Position numbers and translations under genes: made by a program. This document shows, in pieces, positions 26,584 to 34,653 of a DNA stretch of 64,000 nucleotides. Each line of letters starts with the position of its first letter. Position 1 is the stretch's first letter. Location of the stretch: positions 1,038,268 through 1,102,267 of the forward strand of contig JAVJVK010000004.1 of NCBI GenBank assembly GCA_040221175.1. The letters are read 5' to 3'. The notes below the pieces were generated by a model. The model searched no databases, was not told where the DNA came from, and was given only the letters and a program-made list of their open reading frames with translations. The stretch comes from Phycisphaerales bacterium (GTDB lineage: Bacteria > Planctomycetota > Phycisphaerae > Phycisphaerales > UBA1924).

Positions 26584-27027
26584 ATGACGTGCAAGAGAAT
26601 GAGAAACAGAGCCCTGCTGGCCGCGTGCGTGGCGGGCGCCGTGCTGGCCGCGGGCTGCTCGCGATGGCAGCCGCGCGTGAACACCACGCAGGAAGCCGAA
26701 CGTGAAGGCAAGCCGCAGCAGATCGAGGACGCCCGGCTGATCTGGGACAAGGACCTTGCCAGGGCCGTGCAACTGATCGGCCTGATCGAGGGCACGGCGC
26801 CCAACGGCTTCAAGAAGGTCGAGGCCGAATTGTTCAATGCCACGCGGCAGCGGATGGCCATTCGCTATCGCTTCGAGTGGTTCGACGCGGAGGGCTTCGC
26901 GGTCGATTCTGCCATGGACGGCTTCCGCGACCGGGCGCTGCTGTCGGGCGAGCGTGCGCGCATCAGCGCGGTGGCGCCCAACGAGCGCGCGGTCGACTTC
27001 GAGCTGGAAATCATCGGCGCCCCCTGA
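26584..27027 (+). CDS. YcfL-like (DUF1425) lipoprotein
   Basis: The 147-residue lipoprotein (signal ending VLAAGC, Cys25) has a small beta-sandwich-like domain with QLIGLIEGTAPNGFKKVEAELFN, RMAIRYRFEWFDAEGF and a C-terminal VDFELEIIGAP, the DUF1425/YcfL pattern. YcfL genes sit next to lpoB in many bacteria, as here. ATG at 26584 is used because the lipoprotein signal follows it; an ATG at 26530 in the same frame overlaps the upstream gene. The gap to the next gene is 29 bases. Confidence 0.78.
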   Translation: MTCKRMRNRALLAACVAGAVLAAGCSRWQPRVNTTQEAEREGKPQQIEDARLIWDKDLARAVQLIGLIEGTAPNGFKKVEAELFNATRQRMAIRYRFEWFDAEGFAVDSAMDGFRDRALLSGERARISAVAPNERAVDFELEIIGAP

Positions 27028-27056
27028 GACACACCCAAGAACACGAGGACATACTC

Positions 27057-27605
27057 ATGCACATCAAGACACTCTTCGCGCTGGCGGGCGTTGCCGCCGT
27101 TTCCGCACTGCCCGCCTGCCGCAGCGACGCCTATGGCCCGCGTGAGCAGGCCCGGGGTACCGAGATCACCACGCACGGCCTGAACGTGCAGGACATCGAG
27201 CGTGTGGCCACCGAGCTGAGCGAGAGCCTGATCCAGTCGAATTACATCACCGACGAGGGTGAGCCGGCGGCCATTGCCGTCAACCGCTTCGTGAACAACT
27301 CGAGCCAGATCAACATCGACCGCGACCGCGTGACCAACCGCATCATGCAGGTCTTCGTGAATAGCGGGCAGGCCGTTGGCTATACGCCCAGCGACTTCGA
27401 GACGCTCGTGACCCGCGGCACGCTTCCCGAGCGCTCGTACATCCTCAACGCGAAGATCTACGAGGACGTTGCCGAGTTGGGGCGGGACTTGCAAGTCTCG
27501 TACATCTTCCAGATGCAGCTGCTGCGCTACACCGGCGACGGCGTGAACCCGCAGATCTGGATCGAGGAGCAACGCATCACGACCGAGAGCCGCCGGCCGC
27601 GGTAG
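27057..27605 (+). CDS. lpoB: LpoB-like penicillin-binding-protein activator lipoprotein
   Basis: In Escherichia coli, LpoB is an outer-membrane lipoprotein that reaches through the periplasm to stimulate PBP1b. This 182-residue homologue has a lipoprotein signal ending ALPAC (Cys21) and the family core: IERVATELSESLIQS, IAVNRFVNNSSQINID, RDRVTNRIMQVFVNSG and a C-terminal strand YIFQMQLLRYTGDGVNPQIWIEEQRI. The disordered linker between lipid and domain is short. With the COG3014-like and YcfL-like genes it forms a compact three-gene envelope operon, 25115-27605. Confidence 0.8.
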   Translation: MHIKTLFALAGVAAVSALPACRSDAYGPREQARGTEITTHGLNVQDIERVATELSESLIQSNYITDEGEPAAIAVNRFVNNSSQINIDRDRVTNRIMQVFVNSGQAVGYTPSDFETLVTRGTLPERSYILNAKIYEDVAELGRDLQVSYIFQMQLLRYTGDGVNPQIWIEEQRITTESRRPR

Positions 27606-27635
27606 GCTTGCTCGGACACACCGGGGGACTGAACC

Positions 27636-28796
27636 ATGCGTCGTACGCTCGCTGCAATCGCCATCGCCTCGTGCGTGGGCCTGCTTTCGCCGGCCGTCCT
27701 CGCGCAGGATCGGCCCGCCACCATCGCCGAGGCTCCACCGTGGCAGGCCGCGGTCGACCAGGCCGTGCGCGAGGAGATGGAGCGACAGGAACTCGTCGGC
27801 GTGGCCATCGGCGTGATCCGCGAGGGACGCATCGTCTACACGGCGGGCTACGGGCTGGCCGATCGCGAGAACGAGGTGGCTGTCACGGACGACACGATGT
27901 TCCGCTGGGCATCGATCTCAAAGCCCGTGACGGCCGTCGCGGCGATGCAATTGGTGGAGGCCGGCGAACTGGATCTTGAGGCCGACGTGCGGGCGTACGT
28001 ACCCGAGTTTCCCGACAAGGGCGCCCCTATCTCGACCGAGCAGTTGCTGAGCCACCTGAGCGGCATCGTGCACTATCGCAACGGGCCGGTGGAGCGACAG
28101 CCACGCGACTACGAAACCGACCATCCCTTCGAGAGCGTCATCCTGGCGCTTGACACGTTCGCCCCGTCGCCGCTGGTGAGCCAGCCGGGCGAGCGGTATA
28201 GCTACAGCACGCACGCGTACATCCTGGCCAGCGCAGTCGTGGAGCGCGCGGGCAGGGGCACGTTCTGGGCGCAGGTGCAGGAGCGCATCTGCGAGCCTCT
28301 GGGGCTGACCACGCTGCAACCCGATTACCAGTGGTTGGACATACCGAACAGGGCCGTGGGGTATCGCAAGATCGGCGAGCACGTATTCAAGACGACCAAC
28401 ACCGACGTGAGCTGGAAGCTGGGCGGCGGCGGGTTCATCTCGAACGTGCACGACCTTGCACGCTTCGCCGCGGCGCTCATGAATCATGAACTGGTGAGCG
28501 ACGCAACGAGCCTGGACATGTGGACGCCCCGGGTCGATCGTCAAGGCGAGGCGACCGGATACGGGCTGGGGCTGAGCGTCTCGCGCCCCAACGACACCCT
28601 GCGCATCGCCCACAACGGCTCGCAGGAGAAGGCTCGCACGCGAATGGTCTTCTACCCCGAGCAGCGCCACGGCGTGGTGGTGATGACCAATACCGAGCAT
28701 GCGAACCCGGGCGCCATCACCACCGCCATTTATCGGGCGATCAATCGCTCGGCAAGCGAGGAAGCCGTTCAGAACCTGGACAGCGTCGGCCCGTAG
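27636..28796 (+). CDS. Secreted serine hydrolase, class C beta-lactamase/DD-peptidase family
   Basis: The 386-residue protein has a signal peptide (cleavage after VLAQ) and the beta-lactamase-fold catalytic motifs: SISK (Ser93, Lys96) as SxxK, YSTHAY as the YxN-like motif, and HNGS near the end in place of KTG (IAHNGSQEKARTRM). Such proteins include class C beta-lactamases, esterases and D-aminopeptidases, so resistance should not be assumed. It overlaps the convergent M14 peptidase by 28 bases at the 3' end. Confidence 0.85.
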   Translation: MRRTLAAIAIASCVGLLSPAVLAQDRPATIAEAPPWQAAVDQAVREEMERQELVGVAIGVIREGRIVYTAGYGLADRENEVAVTDDTMFRWASISKPVTAVAAMQLVEAGELDLEADVRAYVPEFPDKGAPISTEQLLSHLSGIVHYRNGPVERQPRDYETDHPFESVILALDTFAPSPLVSQPGERYSYSTHAYILASAVVERAGRGTFWAQVQERICEPLGLTTLQPDYQWLDIPNRAVGYRKIGEHVFKTTNTDVSWKLGGGGFISNVHDLARFAAALMNHELVSDATSLDMWTPRVDRQGEATGYGLGLSVSRPNDTLRIAHNGSQEKARTRMVFYPEQRHGVVVMTNTEHANPGAITTAIYRAINRSASEEAVQNLDSVGP

Positions 28797-31402
28797 ACGA
28801 TCGCGTTCATCAGCATCCGCATGCCCGCGTGGTGGAAGCCGCGGATCGTGACGTCGTCGGCGAAGACGATGACCGATCCGCCCCCCATGCGGTGGTGAAT
28901 GATGAAGGGCTGGCCGGCCATGCGATCCTGGTTCTGCTCGCTGACGGGGCCGGAGATGATGGGCTGGTCCTGGTCGAACCGAGCGACCACGTAGGCGTCG
29001 TCTCGCATGGGCAGATTGCTCATGCCGCGGACGAGCACGCCCATCCAGTCCTGGTGCTCGTGCAGGCCGGCGGTGAGGGGGTGGCTGGTGTCCAGCCGGG
29101 TGAGCGCCATAGCGCCGGCGACGCGGCGCGCGACCGAGTCGTCTTCCCGCTCGGCCCAGGTCTTGGTGTGGGCCTTGGGCTCTCCATCGGAACCTCGCCC
29201 GTCGCGGTCGGGCTCGGCGCCGGCCAGTTCTCGCAGGGCCCAGCCCGCGGCGCCGTCGCTTGCCACCACGGCCCCGCCTCGCCGCAGCCAGCCGTTGATG
29301 TTCTCGGCGGCGCTGCCCGACAGCCCGCCCATCGAGGGAAGCACGATGACGCTGTAATCGCTGAGATCGATGCGGCCCAGATCACCCGCGTCGACGCGCG
29401 TGTATGGGAAGGGGAACGCAATGTCGAGCATGTGCCAGTGCTGGCCTGCGCTCAGGCTGTTCACGCTGGGACCGGTGGCCAGCAGCACCTTGGGCAGCCG
29501 CATGATGGGGTTGGCGTTGTTGCCCAGCATCGGGCCGCTCTGCGTGAAGCCCTCGCTGGCACGGTGCACGCTGACGCCGCTGGCCAGCACGTCGCGCACG
29601 AACGCCTCCAGGTCGCGGTCCGGGTTGCGGATGAGGTGCACCAGCAGGCTGCCCTTGGCGAAGGACTTGCCGTCGACCTCGACGGCGTCGCCAAGCACGC
29701 GGCAGAAGATGTCGTGCTCGACGGCGTGGCCCACGGCGACGGGAAAGTTGTGGTGGCTCGAATCGATGAGCAGCGCGACCCCTCCGCTGCCGGTGAGCCT
29801 CGCCGTGGGCGGCGCGTACCGCGTGAGCGGCTCGGTGCTGGCATCGAGGTACGCGTCGCTCCACCATGCGTTGACGCCGAAGCTGATGGGCAGGCTCCAG
29901 GCGGTGATGTCGTACGTGTCGGGATTCTCAACGTCGGTCACGCGCTCGAACATGGTGCGCACGAGCGCGGACATCGGCTGGCGGGCATCAATGATCCAAG
30001 ATCCTTCGGGCAACTCAAGCCCGTCGATGGTCTCGCCGGTGTCGTAGGTCGCAAACGAACTGGTGGTCGCGGATTCGGTGAGTTGCTGCACCTCGATGCC
30101 GTGCATCAGGCAGAAGTCCCAGACCTTCTTCAGCACCGCCGGGTCGTTGCTGGTCGAGATCGCAAATGACTTGGGGCCGGGGCCAGCGCCCTGGCTTGCC
30201 TCTTCCCAGAACCTGGCAAAGCGCTCGAGCTGGGCCTTGCGATTGGCGGCGGTGGTCTCCGCGTAGTTCATCGCCGTGACGAAGTGGTCACGGACGCGCT
30301 CGGCGAGGGTCAAGACGTACTGGTCGCTCACGCGGATGCTCAGCCCGGCGCGCCCGTGGCCGGCCTTCTCGAGCAGCAGGCCGATGGCGCCGTGATACAC
30401 CGGCAGCACCTTGCCGTAGCCGGGGTAGAGGTAGTCAAAGCGCTCGCGCGTGGCGTACACGATGCCGCGCTCGTCGTATGCCTTCGCGTTCGCCCGACCG
30501 TACAGGGCGATCCAGTCCTTGGTTTCCTGGGGAATGTTCTGGTTGTAGGGCGTATCGCCCTCGCCGAAGAAGTAGGGGCTGGTGTGTCCCTGCTCGTGGT
30601 AGTCAAGGTGGAGCTGGGGAAGGTAGCGGCGCATGGCGGCCAGCCGGGCACGGCTCTCGGGATGCACGCCCCACACCAGGTCTCGATTGAGGTCGAACAG
30701 GTAATGGTTGCTCCGGCCGCTGGGCCAGGGCTCGTCGTGCTCGAACGCGTCGGGGTTGGGATCGGGCGCGATGCCCATGGCGTTCTCGTACCACGCGACG
30801 TAGCGGCTCTGGCCGTCGGGGTTGACCTGCGGATCAACGACGATGACGCACGTGTCGAGAATGTCGGCAACTTCGTCGTTGGTTGCCGCGGCCAGGGTGT
30901 AGGCGAACTGCATCGAGATCTCGCCGCAGCTTGCCTCGTTGCCGTGCACGCCGAAGCTGTACCAGATGACGGCTGGGTTGTTCTCGATGATCTCGTCGCG
31001 TCGCGCGGCGCTCAGGTTCTCCGCATCGCGCAGCTCAGCGTTGGCGGCGAGGATCTGGTCGAGCCGCTCCAGGTTCGACGGGCTCGAAATCGTCAGCATG
31101 ACCAGCGGCCGATCCTGATGGGTGCGGCCGTATTCGGCAAAGCGGACGCGGTCGCTGGCGTTGGCCAGTGTTCGGCAATATTCCACGCGGTCGTGGTGCC
31201 GCGTGAATCGCTCGCCCACCTTGTAGCCCAGCGTGCCCTCGGGGGTGGGGACGGCTGGATCGAAACGCAACCCGTCGAAGTAGTCGTAGAGCAGTTCTTC
31301 GTTGGGCGAAACGTCACGGGCTTGGAGCATTCCCTGGGCGATGGCCCGTGGGGCCGTCACGCAGATTGTCAGACCCAGCACACAAGCGGCGATTGCACGC
31401 AT
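28769..31402 (-). CDS. Secreted M14-family zinc carboxypeptidase
   Basis: The 877-residue protein has a signal peptide (to about residue 22) and an M14 carboxypeptidase domain with the zinc motif HGNEASCGE (His153, Glu156) and a second histidine segment HLDYHEQGH at about 265-273. The middle holds more sugar- or peptide-binding-like regions, and the C-terminal third resembles a glutamine-amidotransferase-like (ThuA-type) fold, with SDYSVIVLPSMGG and GWLRRGGAVVASDGA. This architecture occurs in large bacterial carboxypeptidases that trim peptides outside the cell. GGAG lies 6 bases upstream of the ATG. Confidence 0.87.
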   Translation of the reverse strand: MRAIAACVLGLTICVTAPRAIAQGMLQARDVSPNEELLYDYFDGLRFDPAVPTPEGTLGYKVGERFTRHHDRVEYCRTLANASDRVRFAEYGRTHQDRPLVMLTISSPSNLERLDQILAANAELRDAENLSAARRDEIIENNPAVIWYSFGVHGNEASCGEISMQFAYTLAAATNDEVADILDTCVIVVDPQVNPDGQSRYVAWYENAMGIAPDPNPDAFEHDEPWPSGRSNHYLFDLNRDLVWGVHPESRARLAAMRRYLPQLHLDYHEQGHTSPYFFGEGDTPYNQNIPQETKDWIALYGRANAKAYDERGIVYATRERFDYLYPGYGKVLPVYHGAIGLLLEKAGHGRAGLSIRVSDQYVLTLAERVRDHFVTAMNYAETTAANRKAQLERFARFWEEASQGAGPGPKSFAISTSNDPAVLKKVWDFCLMHGIEVQQLTESATTSSFATYDTGETIDGLELPEGSWIIDARQPMSALVRTMFERVTDVENPDTYDITAWSLPISFGVNAWWSDAYLDASTEPLTRYAPPTARLTGSGGVALLIDSSHHNFPVAVGHAVEHDIFCRVLGDAVEVDGKSFAKGSLLVHLIRNPDRDLEAFVRDVLASGVSVHRASEGFTQSGPMLGNNANPIMRLPKVLLATGPSVNSLSAGQHWHMLDIAFPFPYTRVDAGDLGRIDLSDYSVIVLPSMGGLSGSAAENINGWLRRGGAVVASDGAAGWALRELAGAEPDRDGRGSDGEPKAHTKTWAEREDDSVARRVAGAMALTRLDTSHPLTAGLHEHQDWMGVLVRGMSNLPMRDDAYVVARFDQDQPIISGPVSEQNQDRMAGQPFIIHHRMGGGSVIVFADDVTIRGFHHAGMRMLMNAIVYGPTLSRF

Positions 31403-31432
31403 CCGTATCTCCTCAGGCCAGCGATTCGAGCC

Positions 31433-32311
31433 TCAGCCGACCCCGGCTTCCACCGCGGCCGCCGGTGGCGGGGAGGGTGGACCATGGGGTGGTGGCAGGC
31501 GCAGGTACCGCGCGAGCCACCTGGAACCAATATAGAACGGCACGGTATCCAGTAACGCGGCGGCGAACTTGAATGCGTATCCAGTACCGATAAACAGCAA
31601 CAACTGGGGCGCGATGGGATCGGTCTCGTCGACGGGCAGCCCGCCGGCAATGTAGTACGTAATCAGGATGACCGCCACGGTGTCGACCAATTGGCTCACC
31701 AGTGTGCTGCCGTTGTTTCGCAGCCACAGGTGCCGGCCGTTGGTCAATCGCTTCCAGAAGTGGAAGACCTGGACGTCCACGAGCTGAGCTACCAAGTAGG
31801 CCACCATGGAGGCCAGCACGGCCGCGAAGGCCAGCGAGCGGATCTCGAAGAAGACCGGGACACGCCCCGCGGCGTCGGCAATCAGTTCTCCGGTCTGCGG
31901 ATCGACCGGTTCGAAGCCCGGCAACACTCCGCCGAACCACAGCACGAAGACGACCCACGCGTTGACGACCAGCCCCATCCACACCACCGCGTTGGCGCGC
32001 CGGCGGCCATAGAGCTCGCTGATAAAGTCGGTGCACAGGAAGGTGATGGGGTAGGGCAAGACGCCCACCGCCACGGCGAAGGTAAGGGTGAGGGCGTCCG
32101 GGCCGCTGCCCACCGTCGCCTCGCCCAGCTTAATGAACCGGCTGATGCCCAGGATGTTTAGCATGGCCAGCGAGGCCAGGAACAGCCCGGCCAGCACCAG
32201 GAACACGCCTTCACGCCGCCGGTACAGCGTGGCCTCGTCGAGCCTTGAAAGCCCGTCGTAGCCATGTTGGCGGCTGGGCAGCGTGGCGAGGGCTTCGTTT
32301 GGGGTCCCCAT
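31433..32311 (-). CDS. Queuosine precursor transporter (YhhQ/DUF165 family)
   Basis: The 292-residue integral membrane protein has about six helices. It shows family landmarks: VLPYPITFLCTDFISELYGRRRA, VYLVAQLVDVQVFHFWKRLT in the form AYLVAQLVDVQVFHFW, LRNNGSTLVSQLVDT, and a final helix IGTGYAFKFAAALLDTVPFY. YhhQ imports queuosine precursors such as preQ0 and preQ1. A Pro-rich tail follows the last helix. No queuosine synthesis gene and no clear preQ1 riboswitch is visible in the short divergent spacer. Confidence 0.88.
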   Translation of the reverse strand: MGTPNEALATLPSRQHGYDGLSRLDEATLYRRREGVFLVLAGLFLASLAMLNILGISRFIKLGEATVGSGPDALTLTFAVAVGVLPYPITFLCTDFISELYGRRRANAVVWMGLVVNAWVVFVLWFGGVLPGFEPVDPQTGELIADAAGRVPVFFEIRSLAFAAVLASMVAYLVAQLVDVQVFHFWKRLTNGRHLWLRNNGSTLVSQLVDTVAVILITYYIAGGLPVDETDPIAPQLLLFIGTGYAFKFAAALLDTVPFYIGSRWLARYLRLPPPHGPPSPPPAAAVEAGVG

Positions 32312-32397
32312 GATCGGGACGATAGCGATTGATGGCCTGTAGCGACGCGTGGTAGCCTGGAGGGCAGGAACAAACCGCATCCGCCTAGCATCGTCCC

Positions 32398-33018
32398 GTG
32401 AGCACCGCCGCCGACCAGACCGAAGCCGCCGCCGACGCACGGGAGAATCAGCCGACCCCTGACGGGCTGGCGGCAGGCCTGGAGGCCATCCTGCTGGCGG
32501 CCGGCCGGGCCGTTCCGGCCGAGGCGCTGTGGGAGGCCCTGTCGCTGCTCGATGGCGCGGCCGAGTTTGCCGGTAAGCGCACGCCCAAGGACACGATCGA
32601 AGCGCTTGCCGCACGGCTCAACGAAGACCTGGAAGCCGCGGGCCGCCCCGCCCGGGCCGAGCGCCTGGCCGGCGGATACCGACTCATGGTCTCGCCCGAG
32701 TTTGGCTCGGTGGTCGCCGCGTTCGATCGGAATCGCCAGAGCACGAAGCTCAGCCGGGCCAGCATCGAGACGCTCTCGATCATCGCCTATCGCCAGCCGA
32801 TGACGCGAGCCCAGGTTGAAGCGATCCGCGGCGTGGCCTGCGGCGAGGTGCTTCGCAGCCTGCTGGAACGCAAGCTCATCGCCATCAAGGGAAGAGCCGA
32901 GGAAGTCGGCCGCCCGATCCTGTATGGCACGACGCCGCAGTTCCTTGAGTTGTTCGGCCTTGCGAGCCTGAAGGACCTTCCCGGTGCTGGCGGCGTCTCC
33001 CGGCACGCTGAATCGTGA
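32398..33018 (+). CDS. scpB: Segregation and condensation protein B
   Basis: ScpB is the winged-helix subunit (kite) of the bacterial SMC-ScpAB condensin that compacts and segregates chromosomes. The 206-residue protein has both winged-helix units and the hallmark LSRASIETLSIIAYRQPMTRAQVEAIRGV, then GRPILYGTTPQFLELFGL. The start is GTG at 32398. scpA is not adjacent. It heads a run of five plus-strand genes to 37768. Confidence 0.93.
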   Translation: MSTAADQTEAAADARENQPTPDGLAAGLEAILLAAGRAVPAEALWEALSLLDGAAEFAGKRTPKDTIEALAARLNEDLEAAGRPARAERLAGGYRLMVSPEFGSVVAAFDRNRQSTKLSRASIETLSIIAYRQPMTRAQVEAIRGVACGEVLRSLLERKLIAIKGRAEEVGRPILYGTTPQFLELFGLASLKDLPGAGGVSRHAES

Positions 33019-33064
33019 ACTTCGCACGGACGCGACCCACCCACCTCCACGAAGGAGACCAATC

Positions 33065-33508
33065 ATGACAATGCGAGCCCGCGTGCTGCTGCTGAGCCTT
33101 CTGGCATTGACCGCCATCGTGCTGCCTGGATGCCAGACCCCCCGGCTGGAGGGCGTGGTGATTCCCGGGCCCTTGGGCGTGGTGGCCGTCATCGACCGCG
33201 ACGACACGCGGCTGGACCAGGTTGGCATTCCCGATGCCCACGTACGCGTCAGCCTGACGGGCAACGGACGGACGCTGGTGGACACCACCACCGACGAGGA
33301 GGGACGCTTCAGCGTGCCCACCAGCGGTGACCAGATGGCGCGCGGCACCGTCCGGGTGATCGTCGAGGCCGACGGCTACGCCCGCATCGATAAGACCGTG
33401 CCGCTGCGCAGCTTCTATCGCTCGCTGTACATCACGATGGTCCAGCGTTCGGACGCGACGCGCTCGGACACGGCGTCGCCCGATGCCGACTCGGAGACGT
33501 CCGGCTGA
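33065..33508 (+). CDS. Lipoprotein with carboxypeptidase-regulatory-like domain
   Basis: A 147-residue lipoprotein (signal ending VLPGC, Cys23) whose body looks like a transthyretin/carboxypeptidase-regulatory-like beta-sandwich: PDAHVRVSLTGNGRTLVDTTTDEEGRF is the typical strand pattern and is followed by VIVEADGYARIDKTV. Such domains bind proteins or sugars at the cell surface. It stops at 33508, where the DUF58 protein may begin in an overlapping frame. Confidence 0.72.
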   Translation: MTMRARVLLLSLLALTAIVLPGCQTPRLEGVVIPGPLGVVAVIDRDDTRLDQVGIPDAHVRVSLTGNGRTLVDTTTDEEGRFSVPTSGDQMARGTVRVIVEADGYARIDKTVPLRSFYRSLYITMVQRSDATRSDTASPDADSETSG

Positions 33509-33567
33509 GCAGCACGCGCGCCAAGCCAGCCCGCCCCACGCGGCGTTACCACCTGCACCTGCCGGGC

Positions 33568-34644
33568 GTGGCCTACGTCATCGTGACGGCGTTCGTGCTG
33601 CTGGGGGCGATCAACAGCCAGAACAATCTTCTGTTCTGGGCGCTGGGGCTGGCGATCGGGGGCTTGCTCGCCTCGGGCTTCGTCAGCGGCGCCTCGCTGA
33701 TGGGCGTGGCCATCGAGCGTGAGCCGGTGCCCGAAGCACAGGTCGGCCGGCCGTTCCAACTTCGATACCGCGTGCGCAACCGCAATCGATTGATGCCCGC
33801 CTACGCGCTGCTGGTAGAAGAGCTTCCTCCCAAGGGTGTCTCTCGCAGCGACGGCGTGCTGGTGGGCCGACCCGTGGCCAGCATCGGGCGGGTGCCGCCG
33901 CGGCGCACGGTTCGCTGCGAGACGAGCGCGCTCGTGGAGCGACGCGGACCGTTCGAACTGTCACGCGTGCGGGTCAGCACCACCTTTCCCTTCGGCGTGG
34001 CGCGAAAGAGCGTGACGTTTGACCTGACCCAGCCCGCCCTGGCCACGCCGGCGGTGCATCGCCTGCGCAGCGACGTGGTCGAGACGATCCTGGAACCGGC
34101 CCACGACGGCACCGAAGCGATCGCCAGCCCGGGGGCGGGCGAGGACTTCTTCGGCGTGCGCGAGTACCGCGTGGGCGACCGCGTGCGCGACGTGAGTTGG
34201 CGGCTTTCGGCCCGCAGCGACACGCTGGTCGTGATGCAGCGATCGGCGCGGGCGCCGCGGCGACTCGTGCTACACCTGGACCTGGAGCCCGAACTGGCCA
34301 AGCGGCGGGATCCGCGCGCGGAACAACTGCTGAGCCTGGCCGCTTCGCTCATCGTCGAGGCGGGCCGGCGGGCGATCGCGGTCCGGCTGAGCATCCCCAG
34401 CGTGGGGATGTCCAGCGGCTCGGTCACCACGCCCGCGGGTCGGGCCGGGCTGCTGCGGCGACTGGGTTCCTACGGGTTTTCGGCCAGCGAGCCGCGCGGC
34501 GGGGCGAAGCCGACGGCCCGCTTTGGGTCGGTGGTGCTTACGCTGACGCGGGGTCCGGCCGGCGGGGGCGTGCACACGCTGAGCGGCGAAGACCTGCCCC
34601 GCTTGCGGGCCGAACCGGACAAGGAACCCAACCGAACAGGCTGA
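33568..34644 (+). CDS. DUF58 family protein
   Basis: The 358-residue form starts at GTG 33568 with two close membrane helices (INSQNNLLFWALGLAIGGLL and SGASLMGVAI), then a beta-rich stretch and the DUF58 signature GEDFFGVREYRVGDRVRDVSWRLSARSDTLVVMQ. Family members usually begin with a Tyr/Gly-rich segment before the first helix. Here that segment (RRYHLHLPG) lies upstream of 33568, so translation may begin at the CTG at 33505, overlapping the previous TGA as CTGA. DUF58 proteins work with TgpA-like proteins and MoxR ATPases; the TgpA-like gene follows 9 bases later. Confidence 0.8.
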   Translation: MAYVIVTAFVLLGAINSQNNLLFWALGLAIGGLLASGFVSGASLMGVAIEREPVPEAQVGRPFQLRYRVRNRNRLMPAYALLVEELPPKGVSRSDGVLVGRPVASIGRVPPRRTVRCETSALVERRGPFELSRVRVSTTFPFGVARKSVTFDLTQPALATPAVHRLRSDVVETILEPAHDGTEAIASPGAGEDFFGVREYRVGDRVRDVSWRLSARSDTLVVMQRSARAPRRLVLHLDLEPELAKRRDPRAEQLLSLAASLIVEAGRRAIAVRLSIPSVGMSSGSVTTPAGRAGLLRRLGSYGFSASEPRGGAKPTARFGSVVLTLTRGPAGGGVHTLSGEDLPRLRAEPDKEPNRTG

Positions 34645-34653
34645 CCGAGTCCC

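Noticed and set aside
27636-28796. Antibiotic-resistance beta-lactamase
   Set aside because: The fold family fits, but the KTG element is replaced and many relatives are esterases or peptidases; resistance cannot be claimed.
32312-32397. PreQ1 riboswitch before the YhhQ transporter gene
   Set aside because: The short divergent spacer shows no recognisable preQ1 aptamer motif on the minus strand.
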